DNA of 8,208 bases from Methylomonas sp. (lineage in GTDB: Bacteria; Pseudomonadota; Gammaproteobacteria; Methylococcales; Methylomonadaceae). Shown here piece by piece: positions 7,617 to 8,208 of this stretch (positions within the stretch are counted from its first letter, which is position 1; each line of letters starts with the position of its first letter). The DNA lies in assembly GCA_026989715.1 (NCBI GenBank), contig JALSIU010000339.1, positions 1 to 8,208 of the forward strand, given 5' to 3'. Below the pieces are notes generated by a model. It saw only the letters and a list, made by a program, of their open reading frames with translations. It searched no databases and was not told where the DNA came from. Both the position numbers and the translations under genes were made by a program.

Positions 7617-7742
7617 TTATTATATAAATAATGCATGGGGTGTAATTTAAGCTGTTTTTTGGCTTAAATTATCGCTGGGAGCCAACCCATCAAGTAATCT
7701 GAGCGCATTTCACTTAAAAAAACCAATAACAAAATAAAAGCC
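7617..7742 (+). other. rarA-accA intergenic region and accA leader
   Basis: The gap is 126 nt, much longer than the other plus-strand gaps, so accA may be transcribed separately. It holds an AT-rich perfect hairpin (7643-7671), an overlapping alternative stem (7659-7685) and an A-rich stretch just before accA. I see no convincing -35/-10 pair: TAATCT at 7695-7700 could be a -10 but has no good -35. Confidence 0.5.
7643..7671 (+). terminator. Terminator-like AT-rich hairpin downstream of rarA
   Basis: TAATTTAAGC (7643-7652) and GCTTAAATTA (7662-7671) pair perfectly over 10 bp with a 9-nt loop, TGTTTTTTG. The stem has only two G-C pairs, and the T-run lies in the loop, not after the stem; TCGCTGGG follows. 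It is therefore not a standard intrinsic terminator on either strand. It may end or attenuate the operon transcript, stabilise the rarA 3' end, or act in the accA leader. Confidence 0.35.
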
Positions 7743-8208
7743 ATGGATTTAAAATTTCTTGATTTCGAACAGCCTATTGCAGAATTAGAAGCAAAAATTG
7801 AAGAGTTACGTCGGGTACAGGCAGAAAATGATATTGATATTTCTTCTGCATTAGCCGATTTAGAAGGAAAAAGTGAGACATTAACGGAAGAAATCTTCAA
7901 AGATTTAAGTGATTGGCAAATTTCACAATTATCCCGCCACCCAGGTCGCCCTTATACTTTGGATTATATTAATCTGATGTTTACAGACTTTCATGAGTTG
8001 CATGGCGACCGTGCCTATGCCGATGATAAAGCGATTATTTGCGGTCTTGCAAAATTAAATGGTCAAGCTGTCGTTTTGATTGGGCATCAAAAAGGGCGTG
8101 ATACCAAAGAAAAAATTGCACGTAATTTTGGTATGCCACGTCCTGAAGGTTATCGTAAAGCGTTGCGGGTCATGAAAATGGCAGAACGATTTAAGCTACC
8201 CATTATTT
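7743..8208 (+). CDS. accA: Acetyl-CoA carboxylase carboxyltransferase subunit alpha, N-terminal part
   Basis: AccA with AccD forms the carboxyltransferase that moves CO2 from biotin-carrier protein to acetyl-CoA, making malonyl-CoA for fatty acid synthesis in the cytoplasm. The window holds 155 full codons and one extra base; E. coli AccA has 319, so about half is missing on the right. The N-terminal MDLKFLDFEQPIAELEAK matches E. coli closely, and an acidic helical segment runs to about residue 55. Conserved blocks follow: SRHPGRPYTLDY (64-75), GDRAYADDKAI (88-98), IGHQKGRDTKEKI (113-125), NFGMPRPEGYRKALR (128-142) and MAERFKLPII (146-155). The frame is intact to the edge. The ATG is chosen by this alignment; only a weak AAAAG (7736-7740) precedes it. 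It lies 126 nt after rarA and may have its own promoter. Confidence 0.95.
   Translation, partial: MDLKFLDFEQPIAELEAKIEELRRVQAENDIDISSALADLEGKSETLTEEIFKDLSDWQISQLSRHPGRPYTLDYINLMFTDFHELHGDRAYADDKAIICGLAKLNGQAVVLIGHQKGRDTKEKIARNFGMPRPEGYRKALRVMKMAERFKLPII

Noticed and set aside
7664..7900. Minus-strand open frame of 78 codons over the accA start
   Set aside because: It is antisense to a well-conserved AccA N-terminus, and no ribosome site or recognisable protein pattern was seen.
1..8208. CRISPR array, tRNA or rRNA genes, insertion sequences, prophage or defence genes
   Set aside because: No regularly spaced repeats, cloverleaf-like segments, transposase motifs, terminal inverted repeats or att-like duplications were seen. 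Nearly all sequence is accounted for by housekeeping genes.

Overview
The window looks like core chromosome of a free-living, moderately AT-rich gammaproteobacterium. ParC, PBP1B, RarA and AccA all align by eye, nearly end to end and with few gaps, with the E. coli proteins as I remember them. Codons often end in A or T (TTA, ATT, AAA, GAT). A Tll0287-type c-heme sensor at the left edge fits a redox-sensing environmental organism. A methanotroph-like (Methylococcales) or sulfur-oxidising lineage is possible, but nothing here fixes the genus.

Layout. Positions 1-744 (minus strand) hold the N-terminal part of a membrane-anchored sensor with a periplasmic c-type heme site; its output domain lies beyond the left edge. 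Positions 745-1071 are a divergent intergenic region with a plausible parC promoter. Positions 1072-7616 (plus strand) hold four tightly packed genes: parC (topoisomerase IV subunit A), mrcB (PBP1B), lolA (lipoprotein carrier) and rarA (replication-associated AAA+ ATPase). The gaps are 3 nt, a 1-nt TAATG overlap, and 9 nt, so one operon is likely. A 126-nt gap with an AT-rich perfect hairpin precedes accA (acetyl-CoA carboxylase alpha subunit), which runs off the right edge.

Together the plus-strand genes cover chromosome decatenation, peptidoglycan synthesis, outer-membrane lipoprotein delivery, fork maintenance and the first step of fatty acid synthesis: housekeeping growth and envelope functions. 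I found no mobile element, CRISPR array, RNA gene or defence system, and no convincing new biological system. The points most worth a second look are modest. They are the heme sensor cut by the window edge, the odd lolA/rarA junction (an ATG that opens only a 5-codon frame next to a TTG start), competing hairpins before accA, a Gln where E. coli LolA has the functionally important Arg43, and Thr at the quinolone-determining position of ParC.
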